Of a stretch of 31,092 nucleotides of DNA, positions 13,123-22,390 are shown piece after piece. The position numbers were made by a program, and so were the translations under genes. The notes beneath the pieces were generated by a model that saw only the letters and a list, made by a program, of their open reading frames with translations, was not told the origin of the DNA and did not search any database. The DNA comes from Candidatus Iainarchaeum sp. (GTDB lineage Archaea > Iainarchaeota > Iainarchaeia > JAADDC01): positions 1 to 31,092 of the forward strand of contig JASUTF010000008.1 of NCBI GenBank assembly GCA_030445695.1, read 5' to 3'. Positions within the stretch are counted from its first letter, which is position 1. Each line of letters opens with the position of its first letter.

Positions 13123-13889
13123 TACTATCTGTTGTTTCCGGAAAGGGCGGTGTGGGGAAGACGTTCACGTCCCTGAACCTCGCAGCAATCCTCTCAGAGA
13201 TGGGACAGCGTGTGCTCGTCGTGGACACGAACTTCACGTCTCCCACGGTCGCCACACACTTCGGAGTGACGCCGGATACTCACACCATTGACGAGGCGCT
13301 CCAGAAGGGCACTTACAACCCAATGGACCTCATATGGATCCATCCCGCCGGATTCCACTTCGTCACGCCGTCCTTCAACATGGTGGCCCTCGACGACCAG
13401 GCGCTTCACACGATCTTCGAGATACTACGGCCGCTCTATGCCAATTACGATACTGTCATCCTCGACGGCCCCGCAGGCGTTGGCAGGGACGTCTACTACA
13501 CGATCATGAACTCCGATGCAGCCCTGATCATAGCAAACCCCAACTACCCCTCTCTCTTCAACGCCCTGAAGACGCACTACTTCGCAAAGCAGCTGGGCAA
13601 GATGGTGCCCGGTGCCGTGCTGAACATGTACAAGAAGGGCACTATATCCCCTTCCGAGGCGTCCCAGATACTCGAACTCCCCATCCTCGCCGTCGTCCCC
13701 GAGGACCCTGCCGTGAAGGAGGCGCTCCAGAAGGGTCAGCTCCTTGTCCAGTACAAGCCGTCCTCACCGGCCGCGAGAGCACTCTACGATCTGGCGGAGG
13801 CACTCACCGGGAGGAAAGTTCAGAAGAGGAAGAAATCAGGGGGCCTGGGCGAGATACTGAGCAAGATCAAGGACTGGCTCCTTTCCTGA
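13119..13889 (+). CDS. MinD/ParA-family ATPase with C-terminal amphipathic helix
   Basis: This 256-aa protein begins MILSVVSGKGGVGKTFTSLN with the deviant Walker A KGGVGKT (9-15). It has the switch-like VDTNFTSPTVATHFG (the usual Asp is present), LDGPAGVGRDVYY as Walker B/switch 2, and a nucleotide-base strand PGAVLNMYKKGT. The last 16 residues (GGLGEILSKIKDWLLS) form an amphipathic helix like the MinD membrane-targeting sequence. Archaeal MinD paralogues position motility and chemosensory arrays rather than the division ring. The overlap with an ArlD/E-domain gene fits that kind of role, which remains inference. It ends before the RNA polymerase promoter region. Confidence 0.88.
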   Translation: MILSVVSGKGGVGKTFTSLNLAAILSEMGQRVLVVDTNFTSPTVATHFGVTPDTHTIDEALQKGTYNPMDLIWIHPAGFHFVTPSFNMVALDDQALHTIFEILRPLYANYDTVILDGPAGVGRDVYYTIMNSDAALIIANPNYPSLFNALKTHYFAKQLGKMVPGAVLNMYKKGTISPSEASQILELPILAVVPEDPAVKEALQKGQLLVQYKPSSPAARALYDLAEALTGRKVQKRKKSGGLGEILSKIKDWLLS

Positions 13890-13923
13890 AAGTTTTTAAT
13901 TCTTTCTCTCCCTCCCCTCGATA

Positions 13924-13976
13924 GTTTTAAATGGGTTATCTGGCAGATGGTATTCAGGCCAGGCCTATACTTTTTG
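13924..13976 (+). promoter_or_regulatory. Promoter region of the RNA polymerase operon
   Basis: Two TATA-like boxes precede rpoH: AGTTTTAAAT at about 13923-13932 and CTATACTTTTT at about 13967-13977. The first would give a leader of about 35 nt containing GGTGAATTTGCATG, a good ribosome-binding site; the second lies too close to the ATG for that. The upstream T-rich stretch TTTTTAATTCTTTCTC (13893-13908) is probably the terminator of the MinD-like gene. Confidence 0.5.
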
Positions 13977-13986
13977 GTGAATTTGC

Positions 13987-14223
13987 ATGGCGGGGAAGCG
14001 ATCCATTCTGGACCATGTCTTGGTGCCCAAGTGCCGTATTCTCAAGGAAGACGAAGTGGAGGAGCTTTTGAAGAAGTATGGCGTTTCCAAGGATTCGCTC
14101 CCGAAGATACTGGCGGACGACCCTGTTGTGAAGGAGCTGGGCGCCAAGAAGGGAGATGTTATTGAGTTTGTCCGGAATTCACCCATTTCCGGCAAGGCGC
14201 TCTATTACCGAGTGGTGGTTTGA
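13987..14223 (+). CDS. rpoH: DNA-directed RNA polymerase subunit H (Rpo5)
   Basis: This 78-aa protein corresponds to the C-terminal domain of eukaryotic RPB5. It reads [20 protein letters not shown] and ends with [20 protein letters not shown]. Subunit H sits at the jaw of the enzyme near downstream DNA. Length is normal for archaea. The start follows GGTGAA with a 5-nt spacer. It is the first gene of the polymerase operon, 9 bp before rpoB''. Confidence 0.96.
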   Translation: MAGKRSILDHVLVPKCRILKEDEVEELLKKYGVSKDSLPKILADDPVVKELGAKKGDVIEFVRNSPISGKALYYRVVV

Positions 14224-14232
14224 GGGGATAAT

Positions 14233-15705
14233 ATGGACAGGTGGGCAGTCATAGACGCGTATTTCCGAGACGAGACGCTGGTTTCCCAGCAGATAGAGTC
14301 GTATAACCAGTTCGTTAACGAGACGATCCCGGAGATCATAGAGGAGAATCAGGTCATAGACCCAGAGGTCGGCGATTTTCAGATAGAACTCAAAGGCGTT
14401 CACATAGAGAAGCCCATGGCCACGGAAATAGATGGTTCTGTTCGCCGTCTCTACCCCATGGAGGCGCGCATCCGCGACAGGAACTACATGGCCTCTATTT
14501 ACCTGGATATGGTCGCCATCCGCCGCGGCGTGGAACTCCAGCGGGCACGCATGCGCATCGGTGAGCTTCCCGTTATGGTTAAATCCGATCTTTGCTGGCT
14601 CAAGGGCCTTTCCCCCAAGGAACTCATCGACCTCGGAGAAGACCCCCTGGACTTCGGGGGCTACTTCATCATCAACGGAAAGGAGAAGATCCTTGTGGCC
14701 CTGGACGAGGCCGCGCCCAACAAGGTCTTCGTTTCCAAGGAGAACAGGTCTAACATATCGGCGGTTGCCACCATATACTCCACACGCGGCATGTATAAGG
14801 GAAGGACGAGGGTGGAACGCAGGAATGATGGTATATGGATCGCCCACTTCCCCCTCGCGCCCAGGAACCTGAAGTGGATCGTTCTTCTCCGCGCACTGGG
14901 CTTCACGGATGATCAGGAGATCCTTGACGCGTTCCTGGGAGAGAAGGAGGTGCTCAACGACGCTTTGCTAAATTTGGAGGCCTCCGAGATAAAGACGGAG
15001 GAGGAGGCCATCGACTACATCGGTAAATACGTCGCGCCCGGCCAGATAAAGGACTACCGCCTCCGCAGGGCACAGGAGGTCATTGATAACTATCTCCTCC
15101 CGCACATCGGCACGTCCCCGGAGGACAGGAAGGCGAAGGGATACTTCCTCATCCGCATGGCTGAGAGGACGTCCGAGGCGGCCTACGGTCTCCGTCCCTT
15201 CGACGACAAGGACCACCTGGCCAACAAGCGTGTCGAGCTATCCGGAAAGCTGATGGAGACACTCTTCCGCTTCGCTTTCCGCGCACTTGTCAAGGATATC
15301 CGTTTCCAGGTGGAGCGTGCCCTTGCACGCCGCAAGAAGCTCCGTCTCAACACGGTGGTCCGCCCCAACGCGTTCACGGAGGCCATCATGTACGGCATGA
15401 GCACGGGGACCTGGCCGAACCGCCGCACGGGTGTTGCCCAGAACATGAACCGCCTGAACTTCATCGCACCCATATACATGGCCCGTCGTGTTAACTCTCC
15501 ACTTTCCAAGCGCAGGAAGAACTTCGAGGCCCGTGAGGTCCATGGTACCCACTTCGGTCGTTTCTGCCCCATTCAGACGCCGGAGGGTGTTTCCGCCGGT
15601 CTTATCAAGTATCTTGCCCTCACGGCGAAGGTTACCACCGCTTCGGATGCAGGCAAGATGGACCGTCTCCTGAAGAAGCTTGGAGTTAAACCGGTGATTG
15701 GATGA
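14233..15705 (+). CDS. rpoB2: RNA polymerase subunit B'' (N-terminal half of B)
   Basis: This 490-aa subunit carries the N-terminal half of the beta-like subunit: protrusion, lobe and fork. Signature pieces are YFIINGKEKILVALDEAAPN, SGKLMETLFR and RRTGVAQNMNRLN, and the fork-region HGTHFGRFCPIQTPEGVSAG near the C-terminus. The split from B' by an ATGA overlap is the natural arrangement of many euryarchaea, not a frameshift. ATG 14233 follows GAGGGGATAAT. Confidence 0.96.
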   Translation: MDRWAVIDAYFRDETLVSQQIESYNQFVNETIPEIIEENQVIDPEVGDFQIELKGVHIEKPMATEIDGSVRRLYPMEARIRDRNYMASIYLDMVAIRRGVELQRARMRIGELPVMVKSDLCWLKGLSPKELIDLGEDPLDFGGYFIINGKEKILVALDEAAPNKVFVSKENRSNISAVATIYSTRGMYKGRTRVERRNDGIWIAHFPLAPRNLKWIVLLRALGFTDDQEILDAFLGEKEVLNDALLNLEASEIKTEEEAIDYIGKYVAPGQIKDYRLRRAQEVIDNYLLPHIGTSPEDRKAKGYFLIRMAERTSEAAYGLRPFDDKDHLANKRVELSGKLMETLFRFAFRALVKDIRFQVERALARRKKLRLNTVVRPNAFTEAIMYGMSTGTWPNRRTGVAQNMNRLNFIAPIYMARRVNSPLSKRRKNFEAREVHGTHFGRFCPIQTPEGVSAGLIKYLALTAKVTTASDAGKMDRLLKKLGVKPVIG

Positions 15706-17510
15706 GCGAGGCAAAGGTATATATTAACGGTCGTCTGGTGGGCTTCCACAAGGAGCCCAAGAAGCTCGTGGAGGCCATTCGTGCCAAGCGCCGCAACGGT
15801 CAGATTCCTTACACGGTTTCCGTCACGTATTACGAGACGACGAACGAGGTCTACGTTTATACTGACGCGGGCCGTGTTGCGCGCCCCGTTATCGTTGTGA
15901 AGGATGGAAAGCCGCTCCTCACGGAGGAGCACATAAAGGCGCTTGAAGAGGGAAGGATCACCTGGAGGGACCTTGTCCGCCAGGGCATCGTCGAGTATCT
16001 CGACGCGGAGGAGGAAGAGAACGCTTACATCGCCCCTGACTACGACTCCGTCACGAAGGAGCATACGCACGTGGAGATTCACCCCATCATTATCCTCGGT
16101 TTTGGCGTTTCCATGCTCCCCTGGGCGGAACGCAACCTTTCTTCCCGTAACCTGCACGGTGCAAAGATGCTTGACCAGGGCCTGGGCCTCTACGCGGCTA
16201 ACTTCCGCCTGAGAACGGACACCATGAGCTACGTTCTTTACTATCCGCAGAAGCCCATTGTCAAGTCCCGCGTTTCCGACTACATCAACTACGACCGCCG
16301 CCCCTCCGGGCAGAACATCGTCGTTGCACTCACACCGGATCTATACGCCATGGACGACGCCCTTGTCATGAACTTGGACTCCGTGCAGCGCGGTCTTTTC
16401 CGCGCCGTCTTCTTCAGGACGTATGTGGGCGTCGAGCGGCGTTATCCGGGTGGTCAGCGCGACCGCTTCGAGCTCCCCACCCCCGAAGTGTCCGGTTACC
16501 TGGGGGAGGAGTATTACCATGCCATCGGCGAGGACGGTCTCCCCATTCCCGAAACGTATGTGAAGGGCGGTGACGTTCTCATCGGCAGGACTTCTCCGCC
16601 GCGCTTCCTCGAGGAGGTCACCCAGTTCGGCATCATAGAGGAGCACCGCAACGAGTCCTCCATAACCGTCCGCATGGACGAGGAGGGCTACGTGGACACG
16701 GTACTCATAACGGACGACCCCAACGGTTCCAGGATGGTGAAGGTGAAACTCCGCCAGGAGAAGATCCCGGAGCTCGGCGACAAGTTCGCTGCCCGCGGTG
16801 GTCAGAAGGGTGTCATCGGCATGCTCGTCCCCCACGAGGACATGCCATACACGGAGAACGGTATCGTCCCGGACCTGATCTTCAACACACACTCCTTCCT
16901 CTCCCGTATGACCGTTTCTTACCTGCTTGAAATCCTCGGTGCCAAGGCGGGGGCCCTCAAGGGCGAGCACATCGACGCGACGCCGTGGCACGAGCAGCCC
17001 GTTGAGTACTTCGAGAAGGTGCTCCGTGAGCACGGTTTCAGGCCCACGGGCAAGGAGATCCTCTACGACGGTGTTACGGGCGAGGAGATGAAGGCAAGGA
17101 TATACATGGGCCCCATGTATTACCAGCGGTTGAAGCACCTGGCATCCCAGAAGATACAGGCACGTGCCCGCGGTCCCGTTCAGATCCTCACGCGCCAGCC
17201 CACAGAGGGTAAGGCCCGCGAGGGTGGTATCCGTTTCGGTGAGATGGAGAGGGACACGCTCATCGGGCACGGTGCGGCCATGACGCTCTACGAGCGTCTC
17301 GTCGAGGAATCCGACAAGACGACGATCCTCATATGTGAGCAGTGTGGCAACGTGGCGGTGGACGACGCAATCCGCAAGGAGCGCTACTGTCCGGTCTGTG
17401 GATCGAGAAGGGTGCATGAGGTCGAGGTCTCTTATGCCTTCAAGCTCCTGCTGGATGAGCTGAAGGCACTGGGCATATATCCGAAGATCGTACTCCGTGA
17501 CAAGGCGTGA
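15702..17510 (+). CDS. rpoB1: RNA polymerase subunit B' (C-terminal half of B)
   Basis: This 602-aa subunit continues the B subunit. It starts MSEAKVYINGRLVGFHKEPK and includes KLRQEKIPELGDKFAARGGQ KG (switch 3/hybrid-binding region with the conserved GDKFA.R.GQKG) and GEMERDTLIGHGAA. It also carries a CxxC...CxxC zinc site (CEQCGNVAVDDAIRKERYCP followed by VCGS). It completes the catalytic core together with A'. It overlaps rpoB'' by 4 bp (ATGA), and rpoA' begins at its stop codon. Confidence 0.96.
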   Translation: MSEAKVYINGRLVGFHKEPKKLVEAIRAKRRNGQIPYTVSVTYYETTNEVYVYTDAGRVARPVIVVKDGKPLLTEEHIKALEEGRITWRDLVRQGIVEYLDAEEEENAYIAPDYDSVTKEHTHVEIHPIIILGFGVSMLPWAERNLSSRNLHGAKMLDQGLGLYAANFRLRTDTMSYVLYYPQKPIVKSRVSDYINYDRRPSGQNIVVALTPDLYAMDDALVMNLDSVQRGLFRAVFFRTYVGVERRYPGGQRDRFELPTPEVSGYLGEEYYHAIGEDGLPIPETYVKGGDVLIGRTSPPRFLEEVTQFGIIEEHRNESSITVRMDEEGYVDTVLITDDPNGSRMVKVKLRQEKIPELGDKFAARGGQKGVIGMLVPHEDMPYTENGIVPDLIFNTHSFLSRMTVSYLLEILGAKAGALKGEHIDATPWHEQPVEYFEKVLREHGFRPTGKEILYDGVTGEEMKARIYMGPMYYQRLKHLASQKIQARARGPVQILTRQPTEGKAREGGIRFGEMERDTLIGHGAAMTLYERLVEESDKTTILICEQCGNVAVDDAIRKERYCPVCGSRRVHEVEVSYAFKLLLDELKALGIYPKIVLRDKA

Positions 17511-17515
17511 TGGGC

Positions 17516-20134
17516 ATGGTGGCGAGAAAGACAATCGGCATGATCAAGTTTGGCATCCTCTCCCCCGAGATGATAAGAAAGATGAGCACGGTGGAGGTAA
17601 AGGTTGCCGAGACGTATGATGAGGACGGTTTCCCCATCGAAGGGGGGCTCATGGACCCCCACATGGGCGTTGCAGACCCCGGGCTCCGCTGCAAGACCTG
17701 TGGCCAGAAGATGAACAGGTGTCCCGGCCACTTCGGCAGAATCGAACTCGTCCGCCCTGTGGTGCACTCGGAGTATGCCCGCTACATCGAGTACTTCCTC
17801 AACGCTTTCTGCCCCAAGTGCGGGCGACCTCTTGTTTCTGACCAGGAGTTCACGGAGATCGTCTCTTCCCACCCCAAGAAGAAACGCCTCAAGGCACTGG
17901 CGAAGAAGGGTGCCTCCGTCAAGAAGTGCCCCCACTGTGGCTTTGAGAGAACTCCTGTCCGTCTTGACAAGCCCACGAACTTCTTCGAGGGCGATCGCCG
18001 CGTCTGGCCCACGGAGATCCGCGAGCGTCTCGAGAAGATACCCGACGCGGACCTCGAGCGTCTGGGCTTTGACCCCAAGAACTTCCGCCCGGAATGGCTG
18101 GTGCTCACCGTTCTCCCCGTTCCCCCCGTTACCGTCCGTCCATCCATCGTTCTTGAGACGGGCGAGCGTGCGGAGGATGACTTAACGCATAAACTCGCGG
18201 ACATCGTTCGCATCAACCAGCGTCTGAAGGAGAACATAGACGCGGGAGCACCCCAGCTTATCATAGAGGACCTATGGGACCTCCTGCAGTACCACGTGAC
18301 CACATACTTCAACAACGAGACGCCCGGAGCACCGCCCGCACGCCACCGCTCCGGCAGGATACTGAAGACGGTGATCCAGCGTCTCAAGGGCAAGGAGGGC
18401 CGTTTCCGCTACAACCTCTCTGGCAAGCGTGTAAACTTCGCCGGCCGTGCTGTCATCTCCCCTGACCCCATGCTGGACATAGACGAGGTGGGTGTGCCCG
18501 AGTGGATGGCGCGCATCGTTACCGTCCCCCTCCACGTGACGGAGTGGAACATGGACGAGGCGAGGAAGTATCTCGAGGCGAAGGACTATCCAAGAGCACT
18601 CTACGTGGTGCGTCCCGACGGTACGAGGAAGCGTGTGACAGATACGAACCGCGAGGAGCTCCTCGAAGAACTCGCGCCGGGCTACGTTATAGAGCGTCAG
18701 GTCATTGACGGTGATATCGTTCTGTTCAACCGCCAGCCCTCCCTGCACAGGATGTCCATGATGGCCCTGAAGGTCCGAGTTCTCCCCGGCAGGACGCTGA
18801 GGATCCAGCCCGCCGTCTGCCCGCCCTACAACGCGGACTTCGACGGAGACGAGATGAACATCCACTTCCTGCAGACCAAGGAGGCACAGGTTGAAGCAAG
18901 AGAGCTTATGCTCACAACGAAGCACGTCATATCGCCCCGCTACGGTGGGCCCATCATCGGCCTGACCAAGGACTACATCACGGCCCTCTTCCTCCTGACA
19001 CTACCGTGGACCAAGTTCACAAAGGAGCAGGCCATGGATCTCCTCTACGCCGCAGGCATCACAGAACTGCCGGAACCGGACGAGGACGGTATGATTTCCG
19101 GAAGGGCGATCTTCTCCATGCTGCTTCCAGACGACCTGAACATGAAGTTCCCGTCCACACTCGGCAAGCACCTTGTGGCCGTCGGTCTCGCGGACAAGAA
19201 GGGCAACGGTCCCATCAGCCCGATCACCGTTATCGAGAACGGTAAACTTATCCGCGGCGTCATAGACAAGGCAGCCGTCGGTACGGGCAAGGGTCGCCTG
19301 CTGGACTACATGTACCGCCGCTACGGAGAGGAGTTCACGAAGGAGTTCACCACTCGCGTCTCCCGCATGGCAAACCGCCTGCTCTACATGTTCGGATTCA
19401 CGAACTCTTACCACTCGCTCAAGACGCCGGAGGAGATTGACCGCAAGATCGATGAGATCGTTGACAGGGCGTTGAAGAAGGTCTACGAATACGTGGATCA
19501 GTATAACAAGGGCAAGCTCGAGCCCATTCCGGGCCGTGACGTGGAGGAGTCATTGGAGATTTACATCATGGTTACCCTCAGTCAGGCCGAGAAGGAGGTT
19601 CAGACGCTGCTCCAGAGGCACCTGCTGGAAACGAAGCTGGACCCAGTGCACATCCTGGACAACTTTGCCCAGATATTCTCCGGTGCACGCGGATCCTTCG
19701 CCAACATAAAGAACCTCATGGGTGTTCAGGGCCAGGCGGCTGTCCGCGAGAAGCGCCCGCACCGTGGTCTATACCAGCGTGTCATTTCCCACTTCAAGCG
19801 TGGCGATTTGGGTCCATTTGCCCGTGGATTTGCCCGCAGGAACCTCAGGGATGGCCTTACCATGGACGAGCTGTTCTTCTGGGGCATGGGTGGCCGTATG
19901 GGCGAGGTGGACAAGGGTGTGTCCACCCAGATCACCGGATACTACTACCGCCGTCTCTCCAACGCCATGATGGATCTCCTCGCCTTCCCGGACGGAACCG
20001 TCAGGGAGGTCACGAGGGACACCATCGTCCAGTTCACCTTCGGAGACGACGGCCTGAACCCGCAGAAGCTGCGTCACGGCGAGGTGCCGCTGGACGTCCT
20101 TTACGACGAAATTAAGGCAGGTGAGAAGAAATGA
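17516..20134 (+). CDS. rpoA1: RNA polymerase subunit A'
   Basis: This 873-aa clamp and catalytic subunit starts MVARKTIGMIKFGILSPEMI. It has the zinc ribbons CKTCGQKMNRCPGHFG and CPKCG...CPHCG in the clamp. The active-site loop YNADFDGDEMNIHF contains the three Mg-binding aspartates. A bridge-helix region precedes the end of the protein, with GRMGEVDKGVSTQITGYYYR near the break to A''. ATG 17516 is chosen because GTGAT precedes it with a GGGC spacer, the regular signal here. ATG 17510 and GTG 17507 in the same frame are alternatives that overlap the rpoB' stop. Confidence 0.96.
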   Translation: MVARKTIGMIKFGILSPEMIRKMSTVEVKVAETYDEDGFPIEGGLMDPHMGVADPGLRCKTCGQKMNRCPGHFGRIELVRPVVHSEYARYIEYFLNAFCPKCGRPLVSDQEFTEIVSSHPKKKRLKALAKKGASVKKCPHCGFERTPVRLDKPTNFFEGDRRVWPTEIRERLEKIPDADLERLGFDPKNFRPEWLVLTVLPVPPVTVRPSIVLETGERAEDDLTHKLADIVRINQRLKENIDAGAPQLIIEDLWDLLQYHVTTYFNNETPGAPPARHRSGRILKTVIQRLKGKEGRFRYNLSGKRVNFAGRAVISPDPMLDIDEVGVPEWMARIVTVPLHVTEWNMDEARKYLEAKDYPRALYVVRPDGTRKRVTDTNREELLEELAPGYVIERQVIDGDIVLFNRQPSLHRMSMMALKVRVLPGRTLRIQPAVCPPYNADFDGDEMNIHFLQTKEAQVEARELMLTTKHVISPRYGGPIIGLTKDYITALFLLTLPWTKFTKEQAMDLLYAAGITELPEPDEDGMISGRAIFSMLLPDDLNMKFPSTLGKHLVAVGLADKKGNGPISPITVIENGKLIRGVIDKAAVGTGKGRLLDYMYRRYGEEFTKEFTTRVSRMANRLLYMFGFTNSYHSLKTPEEIDRKIDEIVDRALKKVYEYVDQYNKGKLEPIPGRDVEESLEIYIMVTLSQAEKEVQTLLQRHLLETKLDPVHILDNFAQIFSGARGSFANIKNLMGVQGQAAVREKRPHRGLYQRVISHFKRGDLGPFARGFARRNLRDGLTMDELFFWGMGGRMGEVDKGVSTQITGYYYRRLSNAMMDLLAFPDGTVREVTRDTIVQFTFGDDGLNPQKLRHGEVPLDVLYDEIKAGEKK

Positions 20135-21231
20135 CACTCCCCGATCACATACTCGCTCAGGTGGAGGAGTTCGCCACCAAGCATAAGCTCTCTGCCACCG
20201 AGAAGAAGAAGCTCATCAAGAAGGTAGAGGAGTGGCTGGAGAGCGCTCGTACGGAATACTGGGAGGCAGTGGGGCTCGTGGCCGCAGAGTCCATGGGTGA
20301 GCCAGCAACACAGGCAACCCTGAAGACGTTCCACTTCGCCGGTGCCGCCGAGGTTTCCGTTACATCCGGTGTTGACCGTATGCTGGAAATTGCGGACGCC
20401 CTCCGCAAGATAAAGACGCCGTCCATGCGCATATACCTTAAAGACCCGTGGAACAAGGATGAGGCAAAGGCAAGGGAGTTCGCCATATCCCTGCAGGAGA
20501 CCACGCTGACGGACGTGGCCAAGATATCCGAGGACTATTTTGCGAAAGAGATATACATTGAGTTCAACGAGAAGGAGCTGAAGAACCGTAACCTCGATAT
20601 GGACGACATCATAAAGAAGATCGATGCCAAGACGAAGAAGAAGGGGAAGAAGAGTGGCAACGTTTACGTCATATCCTGGAAGGGGCAGGACATCCCACTG
20701 GCAAAGCTCAGGAAGATACGGATGCAGCTGGAGCGTCTTCACCTCTCCGGCGTAAAGGGCATCCGCTTTGCAGTTGTTGGCAAGGAGGGTGACGAGTTCG
20801 TCGTCAACACCTCCGGAACGAACCTCAAGGCAGTGCTCAAGCTAAAGCAGGTGGACCACACGAGGACATACTCCAACGATATCCACGAGGTGGCCTCCGT
20901 TCTGGGCATAGAGGCGGCCCGATACATGATCATAGAGGAGTTGAAGAAGGCATACGGGGACATGGAGGTGGACCTCCGCCACTTCTCCCTGCTGGCGGAC
21001 CTCCTCACATATGAGGGATACTACGAGGCCGTTGGCCGCACGGGTATTGCAGGCAAGAAAGGATCTGTGTTCGCCCGTGCCGCCTTCGAGGAGACGGGCA
21101 AGCATCTGACGGAGGCGGCACTCTGGGAAGAGGAAGAGCATTTAAAGGGTGTGGTGGAAAATCTCATAGTTGGGCTGCCAGTGAAGGTAGGAACTGGCAG
21201 GGTCAAGCTGCTTATGAAGCTGGGTGATTGA
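20131..21231 (+). CDS. rpoA2: RNA polymerase subunit A''
   Basis: This 366-aa subunit supplies the trigger loop and jaw. Early on it has GLVAAESMGEPATQATLKTF HFAGA, the trigger-loop region universal to A''/beta' C-termini. Near the end it has the family's AAFEETGKHLTEAALWEEEE. It overlaps rpoA' by ATGA. The A'/A'' split is common to archaea. The protein is slightly shorter than many homologues but complete at both ends. Confidence 0.96.
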   Translation: MTLPDHILAQVEEFATKHKLSATEKKKLIKKVEEWLESARTEYWEAVGLVAAESMGEPATQATLKTFHFAGAAEVSVTSGVDRMLEIADALRKIKTPSMRIYLKDPWNKDEAKAREFAISLQETTLTDVAKISEDYFAKEIYIEFNEKELKNRNLDMDDIIKKIDAKTKKKGKKSGNVYVISWKGQDIPLAKLRKIRMQLERLHLSGVKGIRFAVVGKEGDEFVVNTSGTNLKAVLKLKQVDHTRTYSNDIHEVASVLGIEAARYMIIEELKKAYGDMEVDLRHFSLLADLLTYEGYYEAVGRTGIAGKKGSVFARAAFEETGKHLTEAALWEEEEHLKGVVENLIVGLPVKVGTGRVKLLMKLGD

Positions 21232-21233
21232 CC

Positions 21234-21536
21234 ATGGATCTACGATTCCAGATAAGGCGAGCAATGGAGACAGGCAAGGTGCTGCTCGGTTACAGGGAGT
21301 CGGAAAAATCCCTGATGAACGGGCGCGCAAAGCTCATCATACTCGCCTCCAACGCTCCCAGGGAGGAGGCGTACAGGATACAATACCTTGCGAAGGTAGG
21401 ATCTGTCCCCCTCTACCGCTTCCCCGGAACAACAATAGAACTCGGCCAGGTCTGTGGAAAGCCCTTCGCCGTGTCTGTACTCGCCGTTGAAGATGCGGGA
21501 GATTCCAGCATCCTTGACCTAGCGAAGGAGGAGTGA
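21234..21536 (+). CDS. rpl30e: 50S ribosomal protein L30e
   Basis: This 100-aa member of the L7Ae/L30e fold family starts MDLRFQIRRAMETGKVLLGY, with the conserved KLIILASNAPREE and a C-terminal FAVSVLAVEDAGDSSIL. The start ATG 21234 matches the family's MD...IETGK start; the TTG at 21228 would overlap the rpoA'' stop codon. The polymerase-L30e-NusA order is standard in euryarchaea. Confidence 0.94.
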   Translation: MDLRFQIRRAMETGKVLLGYRESEKSLMNGRAKLIILASNAPREEAYRIQYLAKVGSVPLYRFPGTTIELGQVCGKPFAVSVLAVEDAGDSSILDLAKEE

Positions 21537-21539
21537 GCC

Positions 21540-21956
21540 GTGCGACTGACGACAACGGAGTTCCAATATCTCTCGATCTTCAGCCAGGTAACAGGCGCGT
21601 TCGCAAAGGATTGCATCGTGGGGAAGAACACCATAACCTTCGTGGTGGGCGAGGGAGAGATGGGCCTCGCCATAGGGAAGAAGGGTGCGAACGTCAAGAA
21701 GCTCGAGCAGACGCTCGGCAAGCGTGTGGAGCTCATAGAGTTCTCCCCTGACCCTGCCCAGTTCATACGCAATGTCTTTTCCCCTGCCAACGTTCAGAAG
21801 GTGAACGTGGTTGAGAGGAACGGGAAGAAGGTGGCATACGTCATACTCGACGCTAAGGATCGCAGGGCCCTTGGCCGCCGCGTTGATGCCAAGGCCCGCC
21901 TTGCCAGGATGCTGGCATCCCGTCATTTCGGAATAGAAAATGTGGTGGTGGCGTAA
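21540..21956 (+). CDS. nusA: NusA-like transcription factor (KH domains)
   Basis: This 138-aa protein carries two KH domains and lacks the S1 and acidic regions of bacterial NusA, as usual in archaea. The GxxG loop GKKGANVKK stands at about residue 45, and a second KH-like half with VAYVILDAKDRRALGRRVDA follows. It is presumed to bind nascent RNA during elongation. The start is GTG 21540 behind GGAGGAG and 3 bp after the L30e stop. The S12 ATG follows its TAA with no gap. Confidence 0.92.
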   Translation: MRLTTTEFQYLSIFSQVTGAFAKDCIVGKNTITFVVGEGEMGLAIGKKGANVKKLEQTLGKRVELIEFSPDPAQFIRNVFSPANVQKVNVVERNGKKVAYVILDAKDRRALGRRVDAKARLARMLASRHFGIENVVVA

Positions 21957-22388
21957 ATGGCAAACGGAGAATTTGCTGCTCGCAAGCTCATAAGGGATCG
22001 CAAGAAGTGGAGATGGAAGGACCGTTACTACAAGAAGAGGATATTCAGGAAGCAGCACGGTCCGCAGGACCCGCTTGAGGGCGCTCCAATGGCCCGTGGC
22101 ATCGTCCTTGAGAAGCGTGAGGTGGAGCAGAAGCAGCCGCACTCCGGTCTCATCAAGGCGGTTCGTGTCCAGCTCGTTAAGAACGGAAAGCAGGTTACCG
22201 CCCACGTGCCACGCAACGGTGCCATCAAGTTCGTGGACGAGCACGACGAGGTCATCATAGAGGGTATCGGTGGTTCTCAGGGCGGCCCTGTCGGATCCCA
22301 GTGGGGTATGCGCTACAAGGTAATCATGGTCAACGGCATCTCCCTTGAGATGCTCAGGACCGGAAGAAAGGAGAAGGCGAGGAGATGA
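21957..22388 (+). CDS. rps12: 30S ribosomal protein S12
   Basis: This 143-aa protein of normal archaeal length contains [20 protein letters not shown], the decoding-site loop with its Lys/Gln-Pro-Asn/His-Ser-Gly-like core, and [21 protein letters not shown]12 contacts the A-site codon-anticodon helix. It begins immediately after the nusA stop codon without a separate promoter. Its TGA overlaps the ribosome-binding region of S7. Confidence 0.96.
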   Translation: MANGEFAARKLIRDRKKWRWKDRYYKKRIFRKQHGPQDPLEGAPMARGIVLEKREVEQKQPHSGLIKAVRVQLVKNGKQVTAHVPRNGAIKFVDEHDEVIIEGIGGSQGGPVGSQWGMRYKVIMVNGISLEMLRTGRKEKARR

Positions 22389-22390
22389 TC

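Noticed and set aside
14233-17510. Frameshifted rpoB
   Set aside because: B'' and B' are separated by a clean ATGA overlap at the known euryarchaeal split point and both have normal lengths.
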